The notes beneath the pieces are model-generated. The model had not been told where the DNA came from and made no database searches. It saw only the letters and a list, made by a program, of their open reading frames with translations. From positions 1 through 6,704 of the forward strand of contig WFRT01000202.1 in NCBI GenBank assembly GCA_015486445.1: a DNA stretch of 6,704 nt, written 5' to 3'. Shown here piece after piece: positions 5,619 to 6,704 of the stretch. The position numbers were made by a program, and so were the translations under genes. The first letter of the stretch is position 1. Each line of letters opens with the position of its first letter. This DNA comes from Pseudomonadota bacterium. Lineage in GTDB: Bacteria; Desulfobacterota; Anaeroferrophillalia; Anaeroferrophillales; Tharpellaceae.

Positions 5619-5637
5619 TCGCTGTATCGCTTGATTC

Positions 5638-5714
<77 letters not shown>

Positions 5715-5723
5715 TTAATATCG

Positions 5724-5757
5724 AAGAGCTGCTTGCCTTGAGGCAAGCAGCTCTTTT
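5724..5757 (+). terminator. Intrinsic terminator after tRNA-Asp
   Basis: AAGAGCTGCTTGCC (5724-5737) and GGCAAGCAGCTCTT (5742-5755) form a perfect 14-bp stem with a TTGA loop, ending in four T (5754-5757). It closes the probable hup-tRNA-Val-tRNA-Asp transcription unit ten bases after the tRNA-Asp CCA and separates it from ileS. The T run is short, but the stem is very stable. Confidence 0.85.
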
Positions 5758-5817
5758 GCGTTTCCTTATTTGTTGTCCGATTCCCCTTTTGCAGTCGTTT
5801 AAGGAGCCTGTCTGATT

Positions 5818-6704
5818 ATGGAGTATAAAGAAACTCTCAACTTGCCCCGTACCCGTTTTCCGATGCGGGCCAACCTGCCCCAGCGGGAGCCGGAAACCAT
5901 CAAGCGCTGGCAGGCGGAAAAGGTTTACGAGGCCATTCTCGAGCGTCACCGCGACCAGCCCGCCTTCGTTCTGCATGACGGCCCCCCATACGCCAATGGT
6001 CACCTGCATATGGGGCATGCCCTGAACAAGATTCTCAAGGACATCATCATCAAGTCGAAAAGCATGTCCGGGCACTGCTGCCCCTATGTTCCGGGCTGGG
6101 ACTGCCACGGCCTGCCGATCGAACACCAGGTCGACAAGGATCTCGGCAAAAAGAAAGCTGAGATGAGCCGGGTTGAAATCCGCCGGGCCTGCCGCCGTTA
6201 CGCCGAAAAATTTATCGCCATCCAGCGTGGCGAGTTTGAACGGTTCGGGGTTTTCGGGGAGTGGGAACGTCCCTACCTGACCATGAACTATCCCTACGAA
6301 GGGGCGATTGTAAAGGCCCTGAGCTCTTTTGCCGCCGACGGCAGCCTGTTCAAGAGCAAGAAGCCGATCTACTGGTGCGCACCCTGCGGCACCGCCCTGG
6401 CCGAGGCCGAGGTTGAGTACGAAGATGAATCTTCACCCTCGATCTATGTCAAGTTTACCCTGCTCGATGATTTGGGAAAAGAGTACCCTTTCCTGGCCGG
6501 CCGGGAGTGCGCCCTGGTGATCTGGACCACGACCCCGTGGACGATTCCCGCCAACCTCGCGGTCTGCCTCCATCCCGATTTCGAGTATGTCGCTCTCGAT
6601 ACCGAAAAAGGCGTGCTGATCGTGGCCGCCGGCCTGCGCGAAACCTTTGTCGCTGAAGCCGGCCTGGAAAAGGCCGAGGTCCTGGGGGAAATCAAGGCTG
6701 CGGA
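5818..6704 (+). CDS. ileS: Isoleucyl-tRNA synthetase, N-terminal part (runs off the window)
   Basis: About 295 codons are present with no stop before the window edge. The full protein is normally around 930 residues, so the rest, including the KMSKS loop and anticodon-binding region, lies downstream. The enzyme charges tRNA-Ile with isoleucine and hydrolyses mischarged Val-tRNA-Ile. The class I signature is HMGH (64-67) within DGPPYANGHLHMGHALNKIL. GWDCHGLPIE (93-102) is also diagnostic for IleRS. The CP1 editing domain begins around residue 190 and shows the editing-site segment WTTTPWTIPAN (236-246). AAGGAG at 5801-5806 lies 11 bases before ATG 5818, a slightly long but usable spacing. The 60 bases between the upstream terminator and the start hold no convincing promoter and are too short for a T-box leader. 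Confidence 0.97.
   Translation, partial: MEYKETLNLPRTRFPMRANLPQREPETIKRWQAEKVYEAILERHRDQPAFVLHDGPPYANGHLHMGHALNKILKDIIIKSKSMSGHCCPYVPGWDCHGLPIEHQVDKDLGKKKAEMSRVEIRRACRRYAEKFIAIQRGEFERFGVFGEWERPYLTMNYPYEGAIVKALSSFAADGSLFKSKKPIYWCAPCGTALAEAEVEYEDESSPSIYVKFTLLDDLGKEYPFLAGRECALVIWTTTPWTIPANLAVCLHPDFEYVALDTEKGVLIVAAGLRETFVAEAGLEKAEVLGEIKAA

Noticed and set aside
5715..5817. T-box riboswitch ahead of ileS
   Set aside because: The leader after tRNA-Asp is about 100 bases and is mostly taken up by a simple terminator hairpin. There is no room for a specifier stem plus antiterminator, and no T-box-like motif is visible.

Overview
This window looks like a bacterial chromosome segment of core housekeeping genes. 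The GC-rich coding style, the tig-clpP-clpX block, the Na+-pumping decarboxylase beta subunit and a hup-tRNA-tRNA-ileS block suggest an anaerobic or facultative Desulfobacterota-type organism (former Deltaproteobacteria). That placement is an inference from gene content and protein style, not from a marker comparison. All genes are on the + strand.

Positions 1-1403 hold the 3' part of a decarboxylase operon: a 54-residue OadG-like membrane subunit followed by the Na+-translocating beta subunit OadB/MmdB/GcdB. A GC-rich hairpin with a short T run sits between them. The operon ends at a strong intrinsic terminator (1471-1523). A possible promoter overlaps the 3' arm of that terminator, and a second terminator-like hairpin lies just before tRNA-Leu(UAG) (1600-1683, CCA encoded).

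Positions 1809-5168 hold the protein quality-control block. Trigger factor folds nascent chains at the ribosome, ClpP is the serine peptidase, and ClpX is the AAA+ unfoldase that feeds it. clpP and clpX are separated by 3 bases. The lon gene that often follows clpX is not there.

Instead, after an 89-base gap with a good sigma70-type promoter, comes an HU gene (5258-5530). Fifteen bases later are tRNA-Val(UAC) and tRNA-Asp(GUC), then a strong intrinsic terminator (5724-5757). HU and both tRNAs therefore probably share a transcript. The window ends inside ileS, which starts at 5818 and runs off the right edge.

I found no mobile element, CRISPR array, phage gene or obvious undescribed system. 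The points worth a second look are small: unusual intergenic hairpins, the short OadG, the gene order after clpX, and a tRNA-Val without an encoded CCA.
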